Source: Ananas comosus (lineage: Eukaryota > Streptophyta > Magnoliopsida > Poales > Bromeliaceae). From it: DNA of 64,000 nucleotides. The DNA is taken from the NCBI RefSeq assembly GCF_001540865.1, contig NC_033645.1:3466773-3530772 (forward strand), read 5' to 3'. Made by a program: the position numbers and the translations under genes. Positions 49,653 to 60,883 of this stretch are shown here, piece after piece. How positions within the stretch are numbered: position 1 is the first letter of the stretch; the number at the start of each line of letters is the position of its first letter. The notes under the pieces are model-generated. The model saw nothing but the letters and a program-made list of their open reading frames with translations, was not told where the DNA came from and ran no database searches.

Positions 49653-50428
49653 GGGGTGTAATGTGGGCCCACATTTTCCGGGCAGAAACGGGCTAGTAGT
49701 CGGCCCAGCCAGGCTCGTTTCAATTTCAGGCCACGCCGGGTCGGGCCCAAGCTGTCTAGCCTCTGGCGCGGCACGGCCCTTCGGCCCAGAAGACACAGGC
49801 CATGCCCGGCAGGGCCTTGCTTCGGGCTGTCTCTTAAAATATTTATTGTTAAAAATTTTTTAAAAAAATTAGTTTAAATTTAATTAAATTATTTAAAAAT
49901 TTATAAAAATAAATATAATAAAGTAAATATTTAATTTTTTAAAAATAATAAATTTGTATCGACCCGGGGTGGGCCGTGCTTCGGCGCCGTTGTCGCCCGT
50001 AGTACCCATGCTTCGGGCTGAGGCCGTGGGTGGAGGTGCCGCGAGAGGCCAGCGTGAAGGCCTCGGGGACCGGCGTCGGCGCGCGGGTTGGCGTGGGGGC
50101 CACGGGGGCCTCGGGGGCCTGCACCGGGGCCTCGGAGGCTCGCGGGGGCCTCGGGGAACGGGGCTGTGGGCGGAGGCGAGGAGGAGAGCCTCCTCCCCAG
50201 GAGCTTAGGCCAGGTCCGTGTCGTGCTGTGCCGGGCCGTCCGCCTTCGCTCCACCCGGCATGGCTCAGACCCGTTTCGGGCCGTACCGTGTCGGATCGTT
50301 GGGCCACAGAGGAACAGCCTAGCACGGCCCGGCACGGGTGCTACAGTATCCGTGTCATGCTGTAGCCCGGCCCAAGGCCGTGCCAGGCCGGGTGGCCGAC
50401 GTGCCGCCCAGCCCGTTATACACCCCTA
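49653..50428. mobile_element. GC-rich hAT-type element
   Basis: The left end tgggggtgtaatgtgggcc and the reversed right end taggggtgtataacgggct match the TAGGGGTGTA-type ends of plant hAT elements. A perfect 8-bp direct repeat agtatatc flanks it (49645-49652 and 50429-50436). The interior is GC-rich (gcccggcacggcc-type repeats) with a short AT block at 49840-49960. Open frames inside are low-complexity and not transposase, so it is non-autonomous. Confidence 0.75.
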
Positions 50429-50439
50429 AGTATATCGCT

Positions 50440-51042
50440 GATTGGAAATGAGATGTGTATTATGGCGAGAAAAATATTACCTTTCATATAATGCAGAGTT
50501 CTAATTAAGGTTCTTAAAATTTAACTCTGACTATTGACATGGTTTTTTAAACTTAATTTATTATATGCAGTATTTTTCTCTATTTTTTATTTTTAAATTA
50601 TTATTATTTGATAACAATTAATTTTTTTTTTATTTTTTTTGACTTCATGTAATATGATATAGTTAAAAATAGTGTTTTTATTTTATTATTTTATTTTGTC
50701 ACAAACATCCGATAGTACGTACGTTGGTTGCAATTGGATCGGCTTACAAGCTTTGATCTTGATCAAAGAATCCATGCCAATGCTCCTCTAGTAGAATTAA
50801 ATTCCGTTGTCACAGAAAAAAAAACAATAAAAACGTGGAAAATCTATAGAACATGCAAATCACTTCATCATCACAAGGAAGCTCATCATCACGTTATGGA
50901 AACGGGGAAAAAAAAAAAAAAGACGAAAAGAGCTAACTCCACTAAACCAAATTATTAAATACAATCCCAACAAACCAATAAACAACGGAGTAAAAGAAAC
51001 TGAAAACTGAAAATTGAAGTCATAGATTTGTTTACAGGAAGA
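50440..51042. other. Spacer 3' of the second WAK gene
   Basis: AT-rich; includes the likely 3' UTR of the second WAK gene. No other feature. Confidence 0.45.
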
Positions 51043-53730
51043 TCATCTCCCTCCCTTTATATTCAACATCATGTTATCCTCTTGGCTCTGATACATCATA
51101 GCATCTGAAGCAATGCTGTATGACCGCGGTTCACTGCCGAGCAAGCTTTCTGCCTCTTCAGGATTCTTTTGCCCCCACGGATGCTGCTGGAATCGTATCA
51201 ACCTTCGCAGGTCTTCTGCAACATCCTTCATCGGCGGCCTCTCTTCGCCCGTAGTGCGGAGACACTGCACAGCAATAGCAGCAACTTCTTGCAGCACCTC
51301 CATTGCTCCGTCCTCTCGAATTTGATCATCTACGATATCCTGCAGCTTATTTTGATTTACCATTGAAACAAAACTCGATGCCAAGGATTTCTTCTCACTC
51401 GAGCCGTCCATATATATTGCCTTCTTCCTTGTGATGAGCTCCAAGAGCACTACCCCCCCGAAGCTATATACGTCGCTTTTATCCGTCAGCTTGTGCGTGT
51501 GCAAGCATTCGGGATCTAAGTAGCCTCGAATCCGTTGAACAAGCATGACAAATTGATCCTCGTCCAATGGCACTAACTTTGATGCTCCGAAGTCAGATAC
51601 TTTAGCCTCGTAGTTGTCGTCTAATAGTATGTTCAGAGACTTCACATCGCCATGAATGATCGGTCGACAGGTCGAAGAATGTAGATAGGCAAGTGCTTCA
51701 GCGGAGTCCGCTGCAATCTTTAGGCGGGCGTCTAGAGGGATTGGTGATGCACTGTTTTCGCCGTGTAGATAGTCAAAAAGAGTCCCATTCGAAATGAACT
51801 CGTAGACCAGCATCGGCACGGGAACCTCAAAGCAACAACCCAACAGCTTAACCACATTCCTATGATTGATCCGGGAAAGAATAATTATTTCATTCACAAA
51901 TTCTTCTCTTTGGTCTTCCTCAGCAGCTCCTTTCTGAGTAAGTGCTCTGTAGTTTTTTTCATCGACTATTCTAGGCTTCTTAACAGCGACCTCTCTGTCA
52001 TTCTCCAGGATCCCCGTGTAAACCATGCCGCGACCTCCGGATCCAAGGAGTCTATCCTTGTCGAAGTTGTTGGTCGCCTTTCGTAGATCATTTTCTGTAA
52101 ATATGCGGACGGTGTCGACTTTCCTCATAGTCATCTCTTCGTGTAGTATTTGGCCTCCGTTTTGCTTGAAATACGCAGCCTTTTCTCTAATGTGCCGTCT
52201 CTTCTGCAACTCTATAATTGTTATAAAGCAAAGAGCCAGTGCAATGGTAGCACCGACACAAGCACCTGCACAAAGAAACAAGCACATAAGAAAGTGAAGC
52301 CATCGTAGCACGAAAGGAAGGATAGGCATGCTTTGTGAAAAACTGATGCCTTCATCTGAATTCAGTAGATGGTGCAGGGTGCTTTGAAGCCAGTATTTTC
52401 TTTTTTTCTTTTTCCTTTTTCTTTTTAAGAGTACATATATGAAGTTAGCCCAGACAACAGAAAGTCTCACCTACAGCCAATTTGTCTTTCAAGGAGAATT
52501 TATCTGGAATTTCGGTGCAGTTTTGATATAATGGATTTCCTTGAGTGCCTTTTGGGCATGTGCAGTCATAACTCCCCGGAAGATTGGTGCATGTCCCATG
52601 ACAAGGGTACCGATCTCCACTATTGCACTCATCGATATCTGTCGGACAATCGGATCAAAAATAACAAAAGCAGCAGCCGCACTCGTAAAAAGACATATAT
52701 ACAATATCGAGTTAAGTTATAATTAGTTTTAGGGTGCAAAATTGATCGATCAGAATTGACCGGGAAGAGTTTCAGAACCTGTGCATCCGCCGTCGAGGTA
52801 GGGATTACCCTCGTAGCCCTCTGAGCAGTTGCATAGATAGCTCGTGCCGATGGCGGAGTCATAGCAGTAGCTGTTCTTGCTGCGACATGCATAGTTCGGG
52901 CTGCCTTTTGCCGCCTGGCATGGAAGATCTCCAGCTGCCCAGTCCAGCACCACAGGGACCCCATTCTGGTTTCTGTCGACGAAACCGAGGAGGTCGGATG
53001 TACTGAAATTGTACGAGTCCTCCTCCACCAGCATTGCGAAGCGACAGGGAGTGATGTTCGCGGCCAGATTGGTGGGGAACCCCCACCGCGTCTCAAAGTA
53101 GTCGACGTCCTTGGGTATAGCCGTCTGGCAGCAGCCTATCCCCGAGCACGAGCCATTCGGGGGACTTGTGAGGCTATCGCAGAATGAGGCGCACCCGCAA
53201 GCAAACTGTTGGCCGTTCTGACCGACGATATATGCTAGGGTGTGGCAGCCAATTGCAGTGAACTTGTTGCGCTTGTTCGAGAACCGATATGGCATGACCA
53301 TTGTGATGTTAGCAGGAAAACTATCCACCGCGCCTTGCCGCTGGTTGTGTCGAAGCAGTCGTAAGCTATGTACTTCAGCATGCGGACTTCTGCCGGGAAG
53401 AGGGAGATGTCGATGGCCTCCACGTTGGTGCCGAGGAAAGCTTTTGGTTCTCCGGAACTGGCATTGCATATGATCTCAAAAGTCCCGTTGGTACCGTTGA
53501 AGATCTCAGTCCGGAAATTAACAGTTGGGCCCAATGCCGAAAGGGTATTATGGTATGCTAACGTTGCCGCACTTGCCTGGGCATCCCGGCAAAGCAATGG
53601 GCCCTGAAGTTGTTTCTGCTGCTGCTGCTGCTGCTGCGGCACTACTCAGCACGGCCAGTTGGTACACAGGAAGCTGCATCAGCAGCAGAAACACCATCCT
53701 TCGCGCCATTAATTTCAGTGCTGAATCCAT
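51043..53730 (-). pseudogene. Wall-associated receptor kinase paralogue, damaged in exon 1
   Basis: Close paralogue of the intact WAK to its left, with the same three-exon plan: 52779-53730, 52471-52638 (168 bp, same size as in the intact gene), 51043-52265. Kinase and EGF exons read through. Exon 1 does not: after GKCGNVSIP an extra TAA gives an in-frame stop (about 53551). About 27 bases on, four extra bases shift the frame, and a one-base loss near 53345 restores it. Between these points the shifted frame still reads like a WAK ectodomain (FRTEIFNGTNGTFEIICNAS). The kinase also has a 14-residue insertion after IVDE, an extra Gly in YSFGGVVLLEL beside a C-run, and RIRGYLDPE instead of the usual GTxGYLDPE in the activation loop. 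It is probably a young pseudogene. Assembly errors could explain some indels but not all changes. Confidence 0.72.
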
Positions 53731-53739
53731 CTTTCTCTT

Positions 53740-56700
53740 TTTCCTAGTTTCTCTGAGTTTCAACTCTAGTCGATCCTCCTTTATGTAATTTTAGAGACGC
53801 TCGGCATAAAATGTATTACATAGGCAAGTGGGTATAAACAAGAGCATGTATCAGTTTGCGACTTGAGAATTTGAGTTGTTCCTGCGTGCTATTGTTTAAT
53901 TAGAAACTATTGCAGGCATCCGCACATTGCGGCCCATCAATTCCATAAAAAAAAAAAATAAATAAATAATATTAAAAAAAACAGCAAAAAAAAGAGAAAA
54001 AAGTCGAAAAATAAAAAAAGTACAAATAAAAAAATTGAAGACGAAGCATTAACCACTACAATAAAAATATAAGAATAAAAATATAAGAAGCATTAAAAAA
54101 AAACCATAAGAAAAATTATATTTACAGTAATAGTAAGAGTTAAGAATTAAAATATCATATGCCTTATAATTCGAACAAAAAATTATAACTAATTAAAATT
54201 TGAGCATTAAAGTATTGTATTTTTTATAATTTGAGCAAGAAATTATAACACAGAAAAGTTCGAGAAGTAAAGTTTCGCGCATCTTATTGTTTGAGGACCA
54301 GAAACACAATTTACTTTTTTTATTATATGTTTTGTTTTTATTCCAAACAAAGTCAGAGTTGAGCGTTAATCAGTTTTGATCAATTAGTAATTTCATATAA
54401 GTAAAGAATATGAATTTAAGAAAGCTTAATTGTTAAAATTAAAAATAAATCAATCATATTTGAATATTTCAAAAAATTTTAAAAGTAAAACTGATCACTC
54501 AACAAATTATAAATATGACATTAAAGTTTGACATGAAAATCAAAGTAAAAATATATATATATTTTTTGAATTATGAACAATTTTGTATCAGTTATCTAAC
54601 CTTCCAAAATTTTATTTTTATTATCCAACTTCTTTATATGTTAGATTTGAGGTAGTCAATAGTTCTTTCACTTTAAAATTTGAATGTGTTGCTTAGTTAG
54701 TATATTTTTTGCGATTCTTGCAACTAAATTTAGTAAAATAAAAAATTAACTTAAACTCTACCATCTTTTAAATTTTTTATTGTAAAATTTATTTCTAAGT
54801 GATTAATATTATAAAATTAAATTTATATTTAATACATACAATCTATTAGATTTGAGTTAGCCGATATTCTTTTCACTTTAAAATTTTGAATGCATCTTAG
54901 TTAGTATATTTTCTACGATTCTCCCAACTAAATTTAGTAAAATAAAAAATTAACTTAAACTCTATCAATCCTTTTTTAAAATTTTTTATTATAAAATTTA
55001 TACCTAAGTGATTAATATTATAAAATTAAAATTATATTTAATACATACGATCTAAATTATTTAAAAATTATATATAAATAATTATATATTTTAAATTTTT
55101 ATAATAAAAAAAATAGATTAGACTAAAAGAAACAAAACTTCAAATCCTCTTCTCTTTTCTCTATATCTTAACAAGAGAGAGAGGAAAAAAAAAAAAAACT
55201 GCCGCCCCCCTCCCCCGAGTGCGGCTAGGCTCCACCCGCACAGCCAACAGGCACCCTACACCCCTGCAGGCCACGTGGATTCAACTGCCGTTTTATTATT
55301 TTATTTTATAAGAAATGATTCGGTACTTTATTATTAAAAAATAAAATAAAATTTAACCGTTGATTAATAGAGGGTAAAAGTGTAATTTTAATATTTAGCA
55401 GATAAATGAGTTACATCATTCGAAGTTATTTCGGTAATTAAACTATACATCATTTAAAGAAACTTTTAATTGATATTCTAAATTTATACATTAATTTGCA
55501 CTAATTTAGGAAATTGATTGATTACCCTAATTTAGGCATTAATTAGGTATTAATTTACAAATTTAGTTTAGAAATTTACGAATTTAGTTTAAACATAAAA
55601 ATTAAAAAGATTAGAATTACTATTCAGAAAAAAAGGTTAGAAATTTGAATTCGAATCTGATTAACAATCACAAAATCTATTTCTAAACTCGATGGATTTC
55701 AAAAATCCATACCTAAACCCGAAACTAACCAATTTTTTGAAATCCAAAACCAAATCCAAACCGTAAGACTGGAACCCGAAATAATTATTTCTTTTTACCA
55801 TATTTCAAAATATTTTATATTAAATTTAAATTTTTAAAATATAAATTCGAATATAATATTAAACTTTATATATGATTCGGGTTGGATTCAAGATGGATAT
55901 AGAAAAAATCCATAGTTGGTTCACAAAATAATCTCATGTTCTTGTTGTCAAATAATTTGAAATTTTTCTTATATGAAATACCAAATATGAGAGGAAAGAT
56001 AGAGAGAGAAAAAAGAAATAAAGAGAGAATAAAATTCTAATAATATAATAGAGATAAAATGACTAAATTGCTCATGTATTAAAAAATAAAAATATTCTTT
56101 TTTGAGATACCTGGTGACCGGTACCATTCCTAAAATGACCTGCTATTGCAGGTCACAATTTTAAGAAAATTAAATCTGTACCGTTGAGTGGGAGTGATTG
56201 AACGGTAATGGAAAAAAAAAAGTATAGAAGCATTACTCTTATTTTATATAGATACTGATATAGATATATAGATAGATACTAAGTCTACAATATAAAACGG
56301 GTTGTAGAATTGCGCCCGTAATTCAAAGGTTATAATTATAATCCCTGTAATTTAAATTTTTTTTTATTTTTAGTTATAAAATAATTAATAAAACTAGTAG
56401 AGAAATATAGGCTATCAGGTGATAGAATTATAAGATTACGGTCAGAAAAGTGGTTGAGATGCCAAAGGATTGTTCATTACTCTTTCAAAAATGTATGCAA
56501 GTAATTATAGAGAAACATAATTATAGATAAATATTGAGTCAAAAATCAAAAAAGGTTTGCAATTCTTACAATCCCTCATTCAAAGTCTACAGGGTTGAGT
56601 TTTGATTTTATATAAAAAAAAAAAAGAGATAATAAGAATAGTGGAAAAAGAATTGACCTTTGGATGAGGGTGTCGTGGGCTTACAATTCATAATTTTTCC

Positions 56701-57040
56701 TTTCAAAAAAAAAAAAGATGTTTACTCGAGTGAAGTTTATTTTTTGTCCTATCTTATATACACTTGCACTAGTTAATTCTGACCTATTAGTTTACATATT
56801 AATTTTGGCCTAAGTCTTCTAATGTCATACGAAAGCTTAACTTATTAAAGCCTTGTCAACTTCTTGTTTTTATTATTTTAATTTTTATTGTTAGTTATGC
56901 TAATCAAAGAAAGATAAAATAATTGAGGGGCCATTTCAACATGCGCTGTAGTTGAGGGGTTCTGCATTTTCACCCTTCTTCTATATTACAAATTAGAGCA
57001 TGATAACTCGACATTCTTCTTATAGCTTTTATATAGATAG
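53740..57040. other. AT-rich intergenic DNA, no gene seen
   Basis: Upstream flank of the damaged WAK, then A/T-rich DNA. It includes a 205-bp tandem duplication at 54641-55053. No supported gene or RNA gene. Confidence 0.45.
54641..55053. repeat. Tandem duplication, 205-bp unit, two copies
   Basis: Units begin ttagatttgag at 54641 and 54846 and share long stretches such as aactaaatttagtaaaataa and aagtgattaatattataaaa. Small indels and substitutions separate the copies, so the duplication is not very recent. Confidence 0.85.
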
Positions 57041-57474
57041 AGAGAGAGAGTTGAGCTGGAATGCTATTGGTAGTAAATGAGCTCCATCGCCATTTATTTA
57101 TTTTCGATGATGGAGTTTTCAAATCGACAATCGGCACTGATGAACACGATCTATATCACTTGAAGTATTTAAAAATCAAATTTCAAATCTTTTCAACGGT
57201 GCCAGTTGTCGATTTAGAAGCTCCATTATCGAAAATAAATGGGCAGTAACGAAGCCCATTTACCGACTGTCCCTAGAGCAAGTTGCAAAGGGTTTGATGG
57301 TTGGTACCCGAGACCCATGTTCGAATCCTATCTGATTCACATTTCTAGCTAAGTTTATTTCTAAATAAAATAAACGAAACGAATAGCGTACTACCTATCT
57401 CTCCAAAAAAAAAAATAATAATAACGAAGCCCGTTTGCTAGCTACCGATAATATTCCAACTCAACTCTCTCTCA

Positions 57475-57477
<3 letters not shown>
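57041..57477. mobile_element. Foldback MITE (family A) interrupted by a SINE
   Basis: The left arm starts ttgagctggaatgctattgg at 57051. The right arm reversed starts ttgagttggaatattatcgg at about 57465. Removing the SINE (57261-57421) leaves about 260 bp that folds almost end to end, with inner arm segments cgatgatggagttttcaaat and cgataatggagcttctaaat. GA/CT and TA runs border it. Same family as the arm at 26.86 kb. Confidence 0.72.
57261..57421 (+). mobile_element. SINE inserted in a MITE arm
   Basis: Full-length copy: taccgactgtccctagagca, box A-like agcaagttgcaaag, box B-like tgttcgaatcc, tail gaatagcgtactacctatct and an A-rich end. The duplication taacgaagcccatt / taacgaagcccgtt (57247-57260 and 57422-57435, one mismatch) shows that it landed in the MITE's right arm. 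Confidence 0.9.

Positions 57478-57521
<44 letters not shown>
57474..57521. repeat. (CT)n(TA)n compound microsatellite
   Basis: CT run followed by a TA run at the outer edge of the family A MITE. Confidence 0.88.
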
Positions 57522-58290
57522 AGGCTTAATCGCTTGCTTTACGGTCTCAAACAAGCAGTTGACGTGTGCAGGTATAATAAATTTAATCGAGTTGACTTAC
57601 TCTTGATTAGGTAGTGCTAAGATGACAAGGACTAGATGTCTACCTCTCACAGAACACAATAAAGGGACAAGGAATATTATATCCATCTAACTAATTATTT
57701 CCAATTTAGATTAATATTTTTCAGCATGCATTATATAATTTAGAAGGAGAAAATTATGTTAGCCGGCCCAATCCATTTTAATCTCATAGAAAAGGTCTAC
57801 AGAATACCAAAGCATTGCTATTAGTTAGGTTAAAGTCAAAATTGTTAAGGTGGGACCAAGATTGTTTTAATAAGATGACTTACGTAGGATGGAATTGAAC
57901 ACTTCAAACATACAAAGAAAATTACAAGAGATTGAGACACTCACCGCATAACTTGCTTTAAGCTCGTATTTTTTTGACTTACTTGGCATTTATATACAGA
58001 CGTTAATGTGGCATCGTAATAGTTAACACGGGGTGAAATTATTTTGCAAGCACATGAGTTGCATACAATAAGAAAGGCACATAGCAAGAATGAACATATT
58101 AGATGATCAAAAACAACTTACCGTTAGTAAGCTCGTGCATGAAAATCGGAGAAATAGATACTAAGGCCTATCATCTATCTGCAGGCCTGCAGCCTCTATT
58201 TTAACCCTCTAGGCTATGATAATAACCAAGTAATTAATTAATATCTGATACAGCGTGTACAAGCGAACTCTATTTCTTGAGCATTTCTTT
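57522..58290. other. Intergenic DNA, no gene seen
   Basis: No supported gene or classifiable transposon. Confidence 0.4.
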
Positions 58291-58294
58291 GTTC

Positions 58295-58593
58295 CTATGA
58301 TTGTTGCCTGAATCTCAACGACCTTTGTAGCTCCTCTGCGAATTCATTGTTGGCCTCTCCTCTCCCTTTACATAGAGACACTAACATGGCAATCTCGGCA
58401 ACTTCTTTTAACACTTCCTTTGACTCTTCCTCTGGGATTTGATCATCGTCTAACATATATATGTATCCTGCAGCTTGTCTTTGTTTACCGTTGAAACAAA
58501 GCGTGACACCGAGCACGTACCTTTCTTTTCATTCGAGTCGTCAATATATAAATTGCCTTTTTTCAGCAATGAGCTCCATGATCGGTACGATGC
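58295..58593 (-). pseudogene. WAK kinase C-terminal fragment
   Basis: In shifting frames it reads GIVPIMELIAEKRQFIY, then SRFVSTVNKDKLQD, then LDDDQIPEEESKEVLKEVAE and ELQRSLRFRQQS. These match, in order, the last part of the two upstream WAK kinases (VVLLELITRKKAIY, SSFVSMVNQNKLQDIVDDQI, EVLQEVA, DLRRLIRFQQHP). It has internal stops, frameshifts and no other exon. A dead remnant of a third WAK copy on the same strand. Confidence 0.82.
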
Positions 58594-58753
58594 CAAATCA
58601 ATAAACATGGCTTTCTTTGATTAGAAAGGGCCAATTAGTGGATCGACCAGTCATTATCGGCATAGAAAGCAGGCGTTTTACTAAAACCAAAACGAAAAAA
58701 ATCAATGGGCCTGGCCCAGCACGTAGAAGTCCAGCATGCAAGTTGGGCTTGTT

Positions 58754-60554
58754 TTTTTTTTTTGAGAGAAAGGTAGCACGCTACCTGCTTCATTCAGTAG
58801 GAAAAGTGAACTAAGCTTACAAGGTGGAAGCAGCTAAGGCTTCCTTGGCAAAAAGCGAACACAGAGAAACAGAGAAACAAAACAAAAGTGGCGAAAGAAG
58901 GAAGGAAGGATTTATAAAAAAGAAAGTGGGGGAGGGGAAATTTGGTTACATGAGTGAGCTCCAGTCACTAAACAGGGTTGAGGCTCTGTCCAAAGCTCTC
59001 TCGACGTTGGGGAGACTAGAACGGAAGACGAAGTTGTTTCGCTCAGTCCAGAGGACCCACCAGGTGGCCGCAAGCTTTGTTAGACCTTTGGATCTTAAAG
59101 AGGTGTCGAGCGTCTGTGAAATTAGACTCCAACGTCCTCGCACGTCCCCGCCCGAAGCCAAGTTGTGTGCCCCCGCCAGTCGTTGAAGAAGAAAACGGGC
59201 AAAGACACAGTTGCAGAATAGGTGGTCGGCACATTCCTGGGAGACAGCGCAAAGGACGCAGGAAGGGTCCAATTGTGCCCCTCGCCTAATCAATCTGTCG
59301 GCCGTGAGCAGCCTCTTGCGCAGGAGCAACCAGACGAATGTTTTGATTTTAACCGGGATCTTAAGTTTCCACAGGTGTTGATTGATCGGCTCACTTTGTC
59401 CGGCGAAAGTGATAAATTTGTACATTGAGTTAACAGTGAATTTGCCGTGAGAGGTCCACCTCCATATAAGTGAGTCCGGTCTTGTGCTTAGGGAGAACTG
59501 AAGTAGGCATTCCTTTAGAAGTGCTAACTGTCTTCTATTTCCCGAGGAGGCTGAGGCTAAGAATCCTATATAGATGAAACGCCATCTCCAGCCGAGATGA
59601 TTCCAGCATTGGGAAATTCGGACATCCTTGTTCCTGATAGCCGAGAAAATATCTAGAAATTCTGTGCTCAGCGGTGTTTCCCCGATCCAAATGTCCTTCC
59701 AAAGCCTGATGCTGCTTCCATTACCCATGCCATAAGAAATGCCACATTTAAACACTTCTCGGCACCGGATCACTCCTCTCCACCATTGTGAGAAGGGTAC
59801 AAAGGTATTTCCCTCGTGTAGTGGTCTTCTTCTCGAGTAGTAGAGCTGTTTAATAAGGTTACACCAAGGCAGGTGTGGCTCAGTCAGAAAACGCCACCAC
59901 CATTTAGAAATGAGAGCTAAATTCATTGAATCCACGTTTATTATTCCTAGTCCTCCTTCGGCCTTGCTCTTACAAATAGTTTTCCAGTTAACGAGGCAGG
60001 CTCCCCCGGCAATTTTGGAGCAGCCTTTCCAGAAAAATGCTCTTCGTAAGGCTTCGATTCTAAGTAGCACCCACCGTGGAGCCTTGAAAATCGAAAGGTA
60101 GAAAAGCGGTAGGTTGGTTAGGACAGAGTTAATAAGAATAAGCCTTCCTCCTTGAGATAGTAGTTTAGCTTTCCATCCTTCGATTCGCAATCCTATGCGA
60201 TTGATTACGACTGACCAGTCTTCCTTACGAAGGGGCTTATTGTGGAGAGGCAGTCCCAAGTAGCGGAAAGGTAGTTTGCCCACCTGGCAATGCAAGATAT
60301 CAGCTAGTCTGTCGCTCTTGGTTGGGTTCGCGCCAAGGTAAAATAACTCCGTTTTGCTCTTATTAATTCGTAGACCGGAAGCCCATTCGAAGATTTTCCA
60401 AACAAAAGTGAGGTTTCGCATGTATCGTTTCCGCGGCTCGCAAAAAAAGATTGTGTCATCTGCGTATTGTAGGAGCGTCGTTTTGCGGTCATCGTTGGGA
60501 CCAATTCCGTGTAACATATTTTGGGTTCGCGCCAAGGTAAAATAACTCCGTTTT
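58754..60554 (-). mobile_element. 5'-truncated LINE (plant L1) with reverse transcriptase C-terminal half
   Basis: An open frame at 58946-60595 (element part 58946-60554) is the C-terminal part of L1 open reading frame 2. It starts just before the catalytic box (LLQYADDTIFFC), continues through the thumb (LPFRYLGLPLHNKPLRKEDW, LLSQGGRLILINSVLTNLPL) and ends with the Cys/His reverse-transcriptase-associated zinc-binding domain (CVLCAVSQECADHLFCNCVF) and WWVLWTERNNFVF. It lacks the endonuclease and the first half of the polymerase. The tail near 58770-58790 (ggtagcacgctacc) and a T-run mark the 3' end. A perfect 16-bp duplication gcaagttgggcttgtt (58738-58753 and 60555-60570) flanks it. The intact open frame suggests a recent insertion. 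Confidence 0.92.
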
Positions 60555-60570
60555 GCAAGTTGGGCTTGTT

Positions 60571-60658
60571 GGGCCGGAGTATCAAGCGGCCACACAATAA
60601 TCGTGCTGTGGAAGGAACTCGCGTCGACCTAAAACAGCACAGTCGTGCTTCCGACTCC

Positions 60659-60698
<40 letters not shown>

Positions 60699-60883
60699 AG
60701 CTCCCTTCCCTCCCATTTCGTATCACTGAAAAGTTCCCCGCTGTTCCCGGTCACTCCCCCTTCAAACCCTAGATCCTCGGTCCCTTCCTCAATCTTCGTT
60801 TTCAATGGAGTCATAAGAACCCTAGAGTTTCCAACTCCCCATCCCGACCAAAACCCTCTTCCAGGTAGGGTTCCGAGAAAGCT
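60571..60883 (+). promoter_or_regulatory. Proximal promoter and leader of SMC1
   Basis: Only 313 bp separate the LINE's target-site duplication from the SMC1 start codon. The stretch includes a (CT)n tract (60666-60692), frequent in plant 5' UTRs, and aaccctag motifs (telo-box-like) at about 60765 and 60820, often found upstream of growth-related genes. The transcription start is not determined. Confidence 0.5.

Noticed and set aside
49931..50429. Gly/Pro/Arg-rich open frames at 49.9-50.4 kb
   Set aside because: They lie inside the GC-rich hAT element, are open on both strands and show no transposase or other domain.
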